Position numbers and translations under genes: made by a program. Shown piece by piece: positions 6,555 to 13,456 of a stretch of DNA of 19,973 bases. The DNA is from an uncultured Collinsella sp. (lineage in GTDB: Bacteria; Actinomycetota; Coriobacteriia; Coriobacteriales; Coriobacteriaceae). Numbering within the stretch: position 1 is the first letter of the stretch; each line of letters starts with the position of its first letter. The notes under the pieces were generated by a model. It did no database searches. It saw nothing but the letters and a program-made list of their open reading frames with translations, and was not told where the DNA came from. The stretch is taken from positions 1 to 19,973 of the forward strand of contig UREE01000033.1 of assembly GCA_900546825.1 (NCBI GenBank), in the 5' to 3' direction.

Positions 6555-7037
6555 TTAGCGCAGCAGCTCGGTGAGGTTGCGTTTAAAGCGGGCGCGGTCT
6601 TCGCTGGTAAATGCCGCCGGCCCGCGAGTGCGTCCGCCGGCGCGGCGCACCTTCTTTTCCTCGTGGCGAATAAACAGCTGCATGTCGATGGTTGCTTTGT
6701 CGTAGACGCGCCCGCGCACACCGATAGCGGCGGCATCGCGCCCGAGCACCATGCTCGCCAAGCCAATGTCCTGCGTCACGACCACGTCGCCCGCCTGCAG
6801 GCGTTCGACAATGGCAAAGTCGGCGCTGTCGGCGCCCACGCTCACGTCGAGCGTCGTGACCCAAAAGCCGCGTCGCGCGTGCTCGGCATCGCGCGGGTCG
6901 TCGCGGCGAATGTGCCGTTCCAGGTTTTGCGTGCTGTTGCCGGCGATAACAACGGCGACGCCCGCCCGCCGCGCGCAGTCAATCGACTCGCGCGTGACCG
7001 GGCAGGCGTCTGCATCAATAAAGAGCGTTCGTGGCAT
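6555..7037 (-). CDS. YaiI/YqxD family protein (UPF0178, DUF188)
   Basis: A 160-residue soluble protein with the family's N-terminal FIDADACPV motif, VTQDIGLAS in the middle and a basic, Arg-rich C-terminus (GGRTRGP to the end). The Asp-rich strand ends recall PIN/NYN nuclease folds, but no activity has been firmly assigned to this family. Length is normal. The start codon at 7037-7035 follows the TAG of the upstream membrane-protein gene with no intervening base, so translation is probably coupled. No good ribosome binding site is seen. It is the last gene of a two-gene minus-strand unit that ends in the palindromic repeats at 6449-6550. Confidence 0.9.
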   Translation of the reverse strand: MPRTLFIDADACPVTRESIDCARRAGVAVVIAGNSTQNLERHIRRDDPRDAEHARRGFWVTTLDVSVGADSADFAIVERLQAGDVVVTQDIGLASMVLGRDAAAIGVRGRVYDKATIDMQLFIRHEEKKVRRAGGRTRGPAAFTSEDRARFKRNLTELLR

Positions 7038-7640
7038 CTAGCGCACCAGTTTGCCAAATTGAATAGCGCGAACAATCAGCGTTACGCCAAACACCAGCAG
7101 CGCGGCGCCGCTAAAGATGACGAGCATCTTGGCCGACCACAGCGGATAGATAAACACGAACATGCCGGCGATGATGGAAAGTGCGCCGCTCAGGATGGCG
7201 AGGGCGCGGTTGGACGAAAGCTCGGACTCCAGAATGGACATGACACCTTCGACAATCCAGCCAAAGCCGGCCACGATAACCACCATCGTGGTGAGCGTCG
7301 CGGTCGAGAAGGCCTGGTTGCGCAGGATTATGACGCCGCCCAAGATAATGAGTAGGTTGGAGATGATGCTCGTCACGCGCCAGCCGGTGGGCAGCAGCGG
7401 CTCAAAAATGGCAGTGAACAGTCTGATGGCAGCAGTGATTACAAAGTAAAAACCCAGGACGGTCGTCAAAAAGACGAGGGACTTGGCGGGTGCAAAAAGC
7501 AGCGCGATACCAGCAATGAGTGCTAAGACGCCCGTGATGGCGTAGATCCAGCGTACGGCCTTGACGGCTTTGCCCGCCATGCTTTTCTCGTCAAATCCAA
7601 ACTGGCTCGATTTTTGGTCATCGTTCTTAAAGATGCCCAT
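7038..7640 (-). CDS. DUF308 / HdeD-family membrane protein
   Basis: A 200-residue protein with about six hydrophobic segments in three helical hairpins, a short polar N-terminus (residues 1-28) and Arg residues at the loop ends. This is the layout of the DUF308/HdeD family, found in the inner membrane and linked to acid stress in enterobacteria. In Gram-positive gut bacteria the role is unknown. AAAGGAG stands five bases before the ATG at 7640, a strong site. It is the first gene of a unit with the YaiI-like gene, which starts immediately after its stop. The 235-bp region upstream is shared with the divergent nitroreductase-like gene. Confidence 0.88.
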   Translation of the reverse strand: MGIFKNDDQKSSQFGFDEKSMAGKAVKAVRWIYAITGVLALIAGIALLFAPAKSLVFLTTVLGFYFVITAAIRLFTAIFEPLLPTGWRVTSIISNLLIILGGVIILRNQAFSTATLTTMVVIVAGFGWIVEGVMSILESELSSNRALAILSGALSIIAGMFVFIYPLWSAKMLVIFSGAALLVFGVTLIVRAIQFGKLVR

Positions 7641-7828
7641 AATGTCTCCTTTCCGTGCGGCGTAAGCCTTGATCGTTACAACCAGTATCCCCTAAGGGCG
7701 CTGACGTATGGGTCGGGGAGGGCGAAACGTAACCCAAAGGCCCCGAATTGTTTCCGTTGTTCCCCACGTCGCGATTTTCTATTCAACAGGTGTAGAACAT
7801 TGCAGCCCTGTTCGTTATTGCCTACGTT

Positions 7829-7847
7829 TTAGGTTAGATTTTCCTAA
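7829..7847 (+). promoter_or_regulatory. Putative DtxR/IdeR-type iron box before the nitroreductase gene
   Basis: TTAGGTTAGATTTTCCTAA matches the classic 19-bp DtxR/IdeR consensus (TTAGGTTAGCCTAACCTAA) at 15 of 19 positions, with the left half-site complete and the outer CCTAA kept on the right. It ends 28 bp before the start codon at 7876, a sensible place for a repressor. No gene for such a regulator is in the window. The rest of 7641-7828 shows no further clear signal. Confidence 0.5.
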
Positions 7848-7875
7848 GGACAATTGGCTTGTATTGGGGGTCCCT

Positions 7876-8547
7876 ATGAACGAAGCAGTTCCCGAGGCAC
7901 CGTCGAGTGTCGAATCGATGGCAAAGCAAGGTTGCGAAAAGCTCGGTCTGGAAGCGTTTGATGCGCTGGTCCGTCGTGCCCGTACGTGCCGTCGCTTTGA
8001 CGAGTCCATGCGCGTGCCGCGCGAGTTTTTGCTCGAGCTGGCGGAACTGGCGCACCTGGCTCCCTGCGGCGCCAATGCTCAGCGTCTGCGTTTTCATGTG
8101 GTAAGCGGTGCAGAGGACTGCGCGCGTGTATTTGACGAGCTTGCATGGGCCGGCGCGTTTAAGGATTGGCCGGGTCCCGATGAGGGCGAGCGCCCGACCG
8201 GCTATATCGCGATTCTGGCCGAGCGCGCCGTTCCGGGCAAGCCTGCCGCTCCCATTACCGAGGTCGACACGGGCATTGCCGCGCAGACGATGATGCTCGC
8301 CGCCCGCAGCGCCACGCCCGAGGTGGCAGCCTGCATGTTCAAGGCCTTTACGCCCCGCGCGATCGATGCCATGGGGCTCGATAACGACAAGTATGAGCTC
8401 AAGCTGATCATGGCCTTTGGCGTTCCGGCCGAGACACAGGTGATCGATGCGATCGATTCCAACCCCGACGGCTCCATCAATTATTGGCGCGACGAGGCGC
8501 AGGTGCACCACGTACCCAAGCGTCCGCTTGCCGACGTGCTGCTGTAG
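7876..8547 (+). CDS. Nitroreductase-family flavoprotein
   Basis: A 223-residue protein with the FMN-dependent nitroreductase pattern. An N-terminal RRARTCRRFDE (the R-x-S/T-x-R-x-F region that contacts FMN phosphate) is followed by LAHLAPCGANAQRLRFHVV, then DTGIAAQTMMLAARS (the helix after the dimer interface), with a late Gly-containing FGVPAE segment. It probably reduces a quinone, flavin, nitro or similar compound with NAD(P)H; the physiological substrate is not evident. The ATG at 7876 is chosen because GGGGG lies five bases upstream; reading-frame extension further upstream crosses the putative iron box and looks non-coding. An iron box in front suggests expression under iron limitation. 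It is followed after 83 bp, including a perfect hairpin, by the two histidine phosphatases. Confidence 0.85.
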   Translation: MNEAVPEAPSSVESMAKQGCEKLGLEAFDALVRRARTCRRFDESMRVPREFLLELAELAHLAPCGANAQRLRFHVVSGAEDCARVFDELAWAGAFKDWPGPDEGERPTGYIAILAERAVPGKPAAPITEVDTGIAAQTMMLAARSATPEVAACMFKAFTPRAIDAMGLDNDKYELKLIMAFGVPAETQVIDAIDSNPDGSINYWRDEAQVHHVPKRPLADVLL

Positions 8548-8582
8548 TTGTGCGTCGTTGCGGTGCAATCCGGCGGCAAAAT

Positions 8583-8613
8583 CACCACAAAGGCTCCTGT
8601 CCCCTTTGTGGTG
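8583..8613. repeat. Perfect 11-bp stem-loop in the gap after the nitroreductase gene
   Basis: CACCACAAAGG (8583-8593) and CCTTTGTGGTG (8603-8613) form a perfect stem around a 9-nt loop. There is no U-tract, so intrinsic termination is unlikely. The hairpin ends 17 bp before the GTG start of the next gene and close to its ribosome binding site, so it may act as an RNA-stability or translation element, or be one copy of a dispersed palindromic repeat. Confidence 0.6.
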
Positions 8614-8630
8614 GTACGAGGGGAGGGTGT

Positions 8631-9173
8631 GTGGCAGATCTGTATTTGGTGCGGCATGGGCAGACTGAGCTCAATGTGCAGAGCATTTTGCAGGGCTGGC
8701 ACGATTCGCCGCTTACGGCGCACGGGCGCGAGCAGGCGCTGACGGCGCGTACGGCGTTTGCGGCGCGTGGCGTGGCCTTTGATCATGTGTATTCCTCGCC
8801 GTTGGGCCGGGCGCGGCATACGGCCGAGCTTATCGTTGGCGAGGGCCGTTCCATTGAGCTGGTCGATGACCTGCGTGAGTGGCATTTTGGCTCGCTGGAG
8901 GGCACATCAAATCGCGAGATGCCGCCGCAGCCCTGGGGCGATTATCCGGTGGCCTTTGGCGGCGAGTCGGAAGTGCAGCTTCAGTCGCGCATGGTCGCGG
9001 CGCTGTCCCGTATTATGGCCCGGCCGCAGCACGACTGCGTGCTGGCGGTTTCCCACGGCTCAGCCTGCCAGGAGTTTCTTGAGTATGTGACTGGCGGGGG
9101 AGAGCTACCCGACAACGGTGCCGTGCTTCATTTTGGCTATTGCGACGGGGCGTTTTCGCTCTTGGGTTGGTAA
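8631..9173 (+). CDS. Histidine phosphatase family protein (phosphoglycerate mutase-like), first of a tandem pair
   Basis: A 180-residue branch-2-like phosphatase. LVRHGQTELN gives the phospho-accepting His at residue 9. LREWHFGSLEG supplies the acid, and AVSHGSA the second catalytic His. Residues SSPLGRARHTAE follow the usual pattern. Substrates in this family range from sugar phosphates to phosphorylated small molecules, and none can be assigned. The GTG at 8631 is taken as the start because GGAGG lies just upstream and the family motif begins within four residues. Reading further upstream would run through the hairpin at 8583-8613. The next gene, 17 bp downstream, encodes a paralogue, so the pair is likely co-transcribed and arose by duplication. 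Confidence 0.88.
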   Translation: MADLYLVRHGQTELNVQSILQGWHDSPLTAHGREQALTARTAFAARGVAFDHVYSSPLGRARHTAELIVGEGRSIELVDDLREWHFGSLEGTSNREMPPQPWGDYPVAFGGESEVQLQSRMVAALSRIMARPQHDCVLAVSHGSACQEFLEYVTGGGELPDNGAVLHFGYCDGAFSLLGW

Positions 9174-9190
9174 CGAACGAAAGGACCCCT

Positions 9191-9826
9191 ATGAATAAAG
9201 ATCTGTATCTGGTCCGTCATGGACAGACGATATTCAACCTTAAGCGTATCATTCAGGGGTGGAGTGACTCGCCGCTTACGCAGCTGGGTTGCGACCAGGC
9301 GGCGCGCGCCGGCATGTTTTTACGTGCGCGCGGCATTGAGCCCGATCATGCCTACACCTCTACGCTTCATCGCACCGAGCAGACTATCGCCAACTTGTGG
9401 CCGGGCTTGGCGTACGAGCACCTGGACGGCCTGCGTGAGTGGTTCTTTGGCGACTTTGAGGCCGAGCGCGTGATGCTTATGCCCGAGCGCCCGTGGCGCG
9501 ACTTCTATCGGCAGTTTGGCGGCGAGGGCCAGATCCAGGTGCGCACGCGCATGGTGGCGACGCTGACCGATCTTATGCAGCGTCCGGACCATACGTGCGT
9601 GCTCGCGGTAAGCCACGGGTCGGCCATCAAGGAGTTTTTGGATTACGTGAAGGGCACGGAGGCCGACGAGCGCGAGCGCGTGCCGGGCAACTGCTCGGTG
9701 CTGCATTTCGTGTTTGACGATACGACCGATACGTTTGAACTGGTTGAGATCTTTACGCAGGAAGACTACGCGCGCGAGCTGGGGCTTGAGCCGCTCGTGG
9801 CTGCCGCGGGTCCGCAGCGCGGGTAG
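9191..9826 (+). CDS. Histidine phosphatase family protein, second of the tandem pair
   Basis: A 211-residue paralogue of the gene at 8631. LVRHGQTIFN places the catalytic His at residue 10, LREWFFGDFE carries the acidic residue, and AVSHGSAIKEFLDYV the second His. QGWSDSPLT and the FGGE segment are almost the same as in the first copy, but the middle and C-terminus differ (an extra 30 residues with FTQEDYARELG), so the two probably differ in substrate. AAAGGA precedes the ATG by about six bases. Transcription should end at the hairpin 9873-9909. Confidence 0.9.
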   Translation: MNKDLYLVRHGQTIFNLKRIIQGWSDSPLTQLGCDQAARAGMFLRARGIEPDHAYTSTLHRTEQTIANLWPGLAYEHLDGLREWFFGDFEAERVMLMPERPWRDFYRQFGGEGQIQVRTRMVATLTDLMQRPDHTCVLAVSHGSAIKEFLDYVKGTEADERERVPGNCSVLHFVFDDTTDTFELVEIFTQEDYARELGLEPLVAAAGPQRG

Positions 9827-9872
9827 TTTGGGCGTGGCGGTGCGGGTCGCCGACTTACTTCTCGACGCAAAA

Positions 9873-9909
9873 GGGGCGGAGATGCATGTACCTGCTGCAT
9901 CTCCGCCCC
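9873..9909. terminator. Bidirectional intrinsic terminator
   Basis: A perfect 14-bp GC-rich stem (9873-9886 with 9896-9909) encloses a 9-nt loop. The minus-strand side is followed by TTTTGCG and the plus-strand side by the weaker CTGTTTGTT. It sits between the convergent phosphatase (ends 9826) and DUF1015-like gene (ends 9955) and can serve both. Confidence 0.85.
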
Positions 9910-9954
9910 CTGTTTGTTGAGCTGCCGATTTTTGTGCTGGGCGGTCTGGTCTTG

Positions 9955-10644
9955 CTAGAACCGCGCGACCTGGTGCGTGAGCAGACCTGTCGGAACTTGC
10001 GGCGCGGCGCCGCTGACCTGCGCGGCGGGGAAGAGCACGGCAACGGTAAAGTTGAACGGCTCCTTGCCGGTGTACGTTCCGGCGGCACGGGCCTCATCGG
10101 CCAGCAGCTGCGACGCCCCGGTCAGAGCGGCGGCGTAGGCGGGGTCGTCGGTCAGTGCCGGCTCCGGTGCTTGGTCGAGCATAGCGCGGATGGCCCCGAC
10201 GGCGTCCTCGCGCTTGACCTCCCACACGCGATGTGTGACGCCCGCGGGATCGGTGACGGCGTAGAGCGATGCGCCCTCTTTGGCAGCGCTCAAAATGATA
10301 TCCATGACGGGCGACGCCTCGTAGGCGAGCGACACGGGGCGCGGCTGCACCTTGAGCTCGGCGATCGCGCGCGCGGTGGCGAGTACGTCGATGCTCTCGG
10401 CGGCAGCCTCGTCGCCGCCCGTCAGCACGTTAACCGGGCAAATCGCCACGACACCCGTCACGCGTCCCGGCTCACCCGAGCATTCGTACACGTAATACGC
10501 CGCGCCTGGATCCTTGAGCATCAGACCATCGGCAATGGCTCCGCGCAGAGCATCGTTGCCGCTCAGGATGCTGCCCATTGCAGGCAGTGCCTCGAGCACG
10601 CGGTCCTGAGCCGGGCGGATGCAGGGAAACGGAAGTGCTTTCAT
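9955..10644 (-). CDS. Short DUF1015-like protein (229 aa)
   Basis: A soluble protein whose start (FPCIRPAQDRVLEALPA) and middle (VWEVKREDAVGAIRAML, then an ALTDDPAYAAAL segment) resemble the DUF1015 family. Usual members are about 400 residues and have an ADGHHRY-type motif where this protein has DDPAYAAAL, so the His pair is missing and the protein is about half length. It may be a degenerate or specialised version. DUF1015 genes often neighbour serine-biosynthesis genes, and serA/serC lie about 3 kb away here, which supports the family call. AGGA lies about eight bases before the start. It follows the M20 peptidase gene by 40 bp on the same strand. Function is unknown. Confidence 0.65.
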   Translation of the reverse strand: MKALPFPCIRPAQDRVLEALPAMGSILSGNDALRGAIADGLMLKDPGAAYYVYECSGEPGRVTGVVAICPVNVLTGGDEAAAESIDVLATARAIAELKVQPRPVSLAYEASPVMDIILSAAKEGASLYAVTDPAGVTHRVWEVKREDAVGAIRAMLDQAPEPALTDDPAYAAALTGASQLLADEARAAGTYTGKEPFNFTVAVLFPAAQVSGAAPQVPTGLLTHQVARF

Positions 10645-10684
10645 GGGGCGGTCCTAACGCACGAGTCAGTTTGTTCGCGGCTTA

Positions 10685-11905
10685 TTATGCCCCAACTTGG
10701 CCGCTCGCGTCCCAGAGCACGTTATCGGCGAGCGCGATTAGCACCTGCTGACAACGAACGATGTCGGCGTGGGGCACATATTCGTTGGGCTTGTGGGCGA
10801 GCGCGAGCGAGCCTGGGCCATAGCTCATGCAGTTACGGTTACCCGTCTTGCCGGCAATGACGGCAGTGTCGGTGTAGCCGGTAAAGAAGCCGACGGTCGT
10901 ATCCGTGCCCGTTACATCGTCTGCTGCGCACTTGAGTGCAGCTAGAAGGGGAGAGACCGGATCGCGCTCGATGGCGGGGCGGTCGCCCGTCACGGTGTAG
11001 CTGCCATGGCAACCGGGAACGGTGGCTTCGGCGACGGCGATGGCATGCTCGACCATATTGATTGCGGCGGCCGTATCGGTCGGCGGGGTCAGGCGCATGT
11101 CGACCCAAACTTTGGCGCGGTCGGGTACGACGTAGGGGCGATATCCGCCCTCGATTTGGCCAAACGTGATGGTCGAAGGCCCCAGCTCATCGTGCGCGGG
11201 CAGCGCCGCAAACGCGCGACGAAGCGAACACACGACCTCGGCCATGGCGGCGACGGCATCCGCGCCCTTCCACGGCTGGCTCGCATGCGCCGTTACGCCA
11301 GCCATTTCAATCTCGAACCACGTGCGCCCCTTGTGCGCCACCTGAATCTGTCCGTCGGTGGGTTCGGTGTCCAGCACCCATTCACGCGAGCCGACCCAGC
11401 CGGCATCGATCGCGGCCTCTGAGCCGCGCATAAAGTCTTCCTCGTCGACCGAGCAGATGAGCGAAAAGCCGCGGCGGGGCAACGCGCCATCCGCCGCCAC
11501 GCGCTCGAGCGTATGGATCAGTGCGGCAATAGCGCAGGCCAGGCCACCCTTCATATCGCAGGCACCGCGGCCATAGAGTTTATCGTCGCGCACAACCGCC
11601 CCAAGCGGTGCGATGTCTGCGTCCCAGCCATCGCCCAAGGTGACGGTATCCATGTGGCAGATATAGATCAGCCGCGGCTCGACGCTTTGGCCCGGCACGG
11701 TGACTTTAAGGTTGCGGCGCCCGGGCAGCACTTCGAGCTCCTCAATCTGCACGGCATCGAGCGCAGAACTATCAAGTTGTGCCAGCTGCTGCTCAATGAG
11801 CCTCTTAATGAAGCGCTCAATTTCATCCTCATACGCGCCCGGGTCTGAGCTGTCGATCCGCACAAGCTCCTGCGCAAGCCGCCAGGCAAAGTCCTCATCA
11901 ACCAT
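10685..11905 (-). CDS. M20-family metallohydrolase (ArgE/DapE-type deacylase)
   Basis: A 406-residue cytosolic di-zinc amidohydrolase. Ligand and catalytic residues are all present: CHMDT (H84, D86), GACDMKGG (D117), VDEED (E155, E156), DTEPT (D179 to E181) and the late ALAHKPNE (H371). The middle segment from about 190 to 300 is the dimerisation domain, with the GVTAHAS motif. Members cleave N-acyl amino acids or small peptides (acetylornithine, succinyl-diaminopimelate, related substrates). No arg or dap neighbour helps decide. The ATG at 11905 is preferred over a TTG ten codons upstream because GAGG lies six bases before it. It is transcribed with the DUF1015-like gene. Confidence 0.9.
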   Translation of the reverse strand: MVDEDFAWRLAQELVRIDSSDPGAYEDEIERFIKRLIEQQLAQLDSSALDAVQIEELEVLPGRRNLKVTVPGQSVEPRLIYICHMDTVTLGDGWDADIAPLGAVVRDDKLYGRGACDMKGGLACAIAALIHTLERVAADGALPRRGFSLICSVDEEDFMRGSEAAIDAGWVGSREWVLDTEPTDGQIQVAHKGRTWFEIEMAGVTAHASQPWKGADAVAAMAEVVCSLRRAFAALPAHDELGPSTITFGQIEGGYRPYVVPDRAKVWVDMRLTPPTDTAAAINMVEHAIAVAEATVPGCHGSYTVTGDRPAIERDPVSPLLAALKCAADDVTGTDTTVGFFTGYTDTAVIAGKTGNRNCMSYGPGSLALAHKPNEYVPHADIVRCQQVLIALADNVLWDASGQVGA

Positions 11906-12059
11906 ATGCAACCTCACAATCAGTTTGCTTTCCAAACCGATTGTAAGCCTCCTGAGAGATCCGCGACGTGGGCGTGGCAGTATTTACCGTTCGCAGGCCG
12001 AGCCAGCGCGTTTGCCGTCCGAGCGGGTTCACAAGCGACGCAGCGGGTACGTACCCTTC

Positions 12060-13109
12060 ATGGACGACATGCTGTGCGACATATCTGCCTTTCGGTATCA
12101 CCGGATACCTCCACAGGTCTTGGCAATAATGCCGGACCTGCCCGATTCTGCGGACGATCCGCGCAGGGAGCACCTATGTGAGCATCCGCTCGTCACGCAT
12201 TTCCTGGGCACCCCGTTACACGTGTTGGCGCAGGGCAGCTGCGGACGTAAGGGCGATCGCATTGTCAGGCATGTTTGGAACGGGGAGAGGCCGTTTGATT
12301 CCATGCGACAGACAGAGTTTGGCCTCGATGTCGCGTCCCCGCTCTTTACCCTGCTGACCCTGGCTTCCTCGGTCTCAAACGAGCGTCTGATCATGTGCAT
12401 GTATGAGATGTGCGGCACCTTTGCCGTGTGCAAGATTGCGCCTCAGGTAAAGTCGGCACTTGAGCAGGCATACGGGGGCCGGTGGGGTGACGCACGGTCG
12501 GGCTGGGAAAACGTAAAGGATGTCTCGGGGAATCCAACGGACTTGTGGAAACGACCTCCCTTGATCGAGCTCTCTGAGCTTACAGAGTTCGTCGATAAGG
12601 TCCGGGGGCTCCGCGGCGCTAAAACGTTCATACGAGCCGCGAAATGCATTACGGGGGTGGCAGCATCGCCGCTCGAGGTCCAGGCTTCGATGCTGTTTGG
12701 CCTTACGAGGTTGCGCGGCGGCGAAGGGCTGCGCCTTACCAATAACGTTGAGATTCGTATGACGCGCAGCGCCCGCCTGATTTCGGGGCTTGATAGGCGC
12801 TATGCCGATATCCTGCTGGCAAATAAGGACGGCAGTCGAGAGTGTCTGGTTGAATGCCAAGGTAAAGCCATTCACGGATCCATTGAATCCAAGATTTCGG
12901 ACTCCGATCGAACGACGGCCTTGCAAGCCATGGGATATCCCGTCGTTCTGATGACCTATGGTCAGCTGGCCGACTTCGATGCCTTCCGCGTGGTGATGGA
13001 GCTCATCATGTCCTATCTCGATGTGCCGCTGAAAGACAAGACGCCGCGACAGCAGGAGCTCGAACGGCGGCTTCGTGAGGAGATTTTTATCGATTGGGCG
13101 GGAATGTAG
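12060..13109 (+). CDS. Unknown protein with nuclease-like C-terminal domain (family copy B)
   Basis: A soluble 349-residue protein related over its full length to the gene at 2680-3870. The N-terminal part has CDISAFRYHRIPPQVL and FGLDVASPLFTLLTLA, a pattern that recalls AbiEi-like regulators. The C-terminal part has SPLEVQ, GGEGLRL, RYADILL, CLVECQGK and ALQAMGYPVVLM, which fits a restriction-nuclease-like core with Glu, Asp and Glu-x-Gln. The last 40 residues are charged. No membrane segment is visible. ATG at 12060 is chosen because the same number of residues precedes the first shared block as in copy A; an ATG at 12069 is possible, and neither has a clear ribosome binding site. It is divergent from the M20 gene. 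Copy A has a longer charged tail. Sequence identity between copies is low, so an old duplication or separate acquisition is likely. Confidence 0.8.
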   Translation: MDDMLCDISAFRYHRIPPQVLAIMPDLPDSADDPRREHLCEHPLVTHFLGTPLHVLAQGSCGRKGDRIVRHVWNGERPFDSMRQTEFGLDVASPLFTLLTLASSVSNERLIMCMYEMCGTFAVCKIAPQVKSALEQAYGGRWGDARSGWENVKDVSGNPTDLWKRPPLIELSELTEFVDKVRGLRGAKTFIRAAKCITGVAASPLEVQASMLFGLTRLRGGEGLRLTNNVEIRMTRSARLISGLDRRYADILLANKDGSRECLVECQGKAIHGSIESKISDSDRTTALQAMGYPVVLMTYGQLADFDAFRVVMELIMSYLDVPLKDKTPRQQELERRLREEIFIDWAGM

Positions 13110-13386
13110 TCGCGCGGTGGGTAAACGGTAGCGCGAGCTAGAGTTCTGGTCGCAAAAAGGCTTCAATTTTGCCTTGGAGGGACCCTAAAAATGCTATCTA
13201 GAATAAGTTGTTTCGGAAAATAGACAGTCAACTTACATTCGGCACATAGAGACCGATTTTTACCTACTAAAGTCCCTGATAAAGCTGTTTATCAAAGCGG
13301 GCGTGCTTAGCGACTGGAGCCTCACTATCGATTATCTGAAAAAACTTGTTCTGGGTATCATTTTAAAGTCGTCCGGAGCAACAAAA
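13110..13386. other. Intergenic region without recognised gene
   Basis: No coding signal is seen on either strand. A short perfect stem TGATAAA (13277-13283) with TTTATCA (13288-13294) is present. Just after the copy B stop codon, GGTGGGTA and then TAGCG recall the right arm of the repeat at 2626-2667, which sits at the same place behind copy A; the match is too short to call a repeat. Confidence 0.4.
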
Positions 13387-13417
13387 TCGCCCCCCGTTTC
13401 GTGAAAACGGGGGGCGA
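13387..13417 (-). terminator. Intrinsic terminator of the serC-serA unit
   Basis: TCGCCCCCCGTTT (13387-13399) pairs perfectly with AAACGGGGGGCGA (13405-13417) around a 5-nt loop. On the minus strand it is followed by TTTTGTTGC. It lies 40 bp after the serA stop codon, the expected place. Confidence 0.88.
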
Positions 13418-13456
13418 ATGGGCTTCGTGGTCTGTCTGGCAGGTTTGGCGCCGGCG

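Noticed and set aside
11700..12059. N-terminal extension of the copy B protein
   Set aside because: The extension lies over the start of the divergent M20 gene, is Ser/Arg-rich and has no counterpart in copy A.
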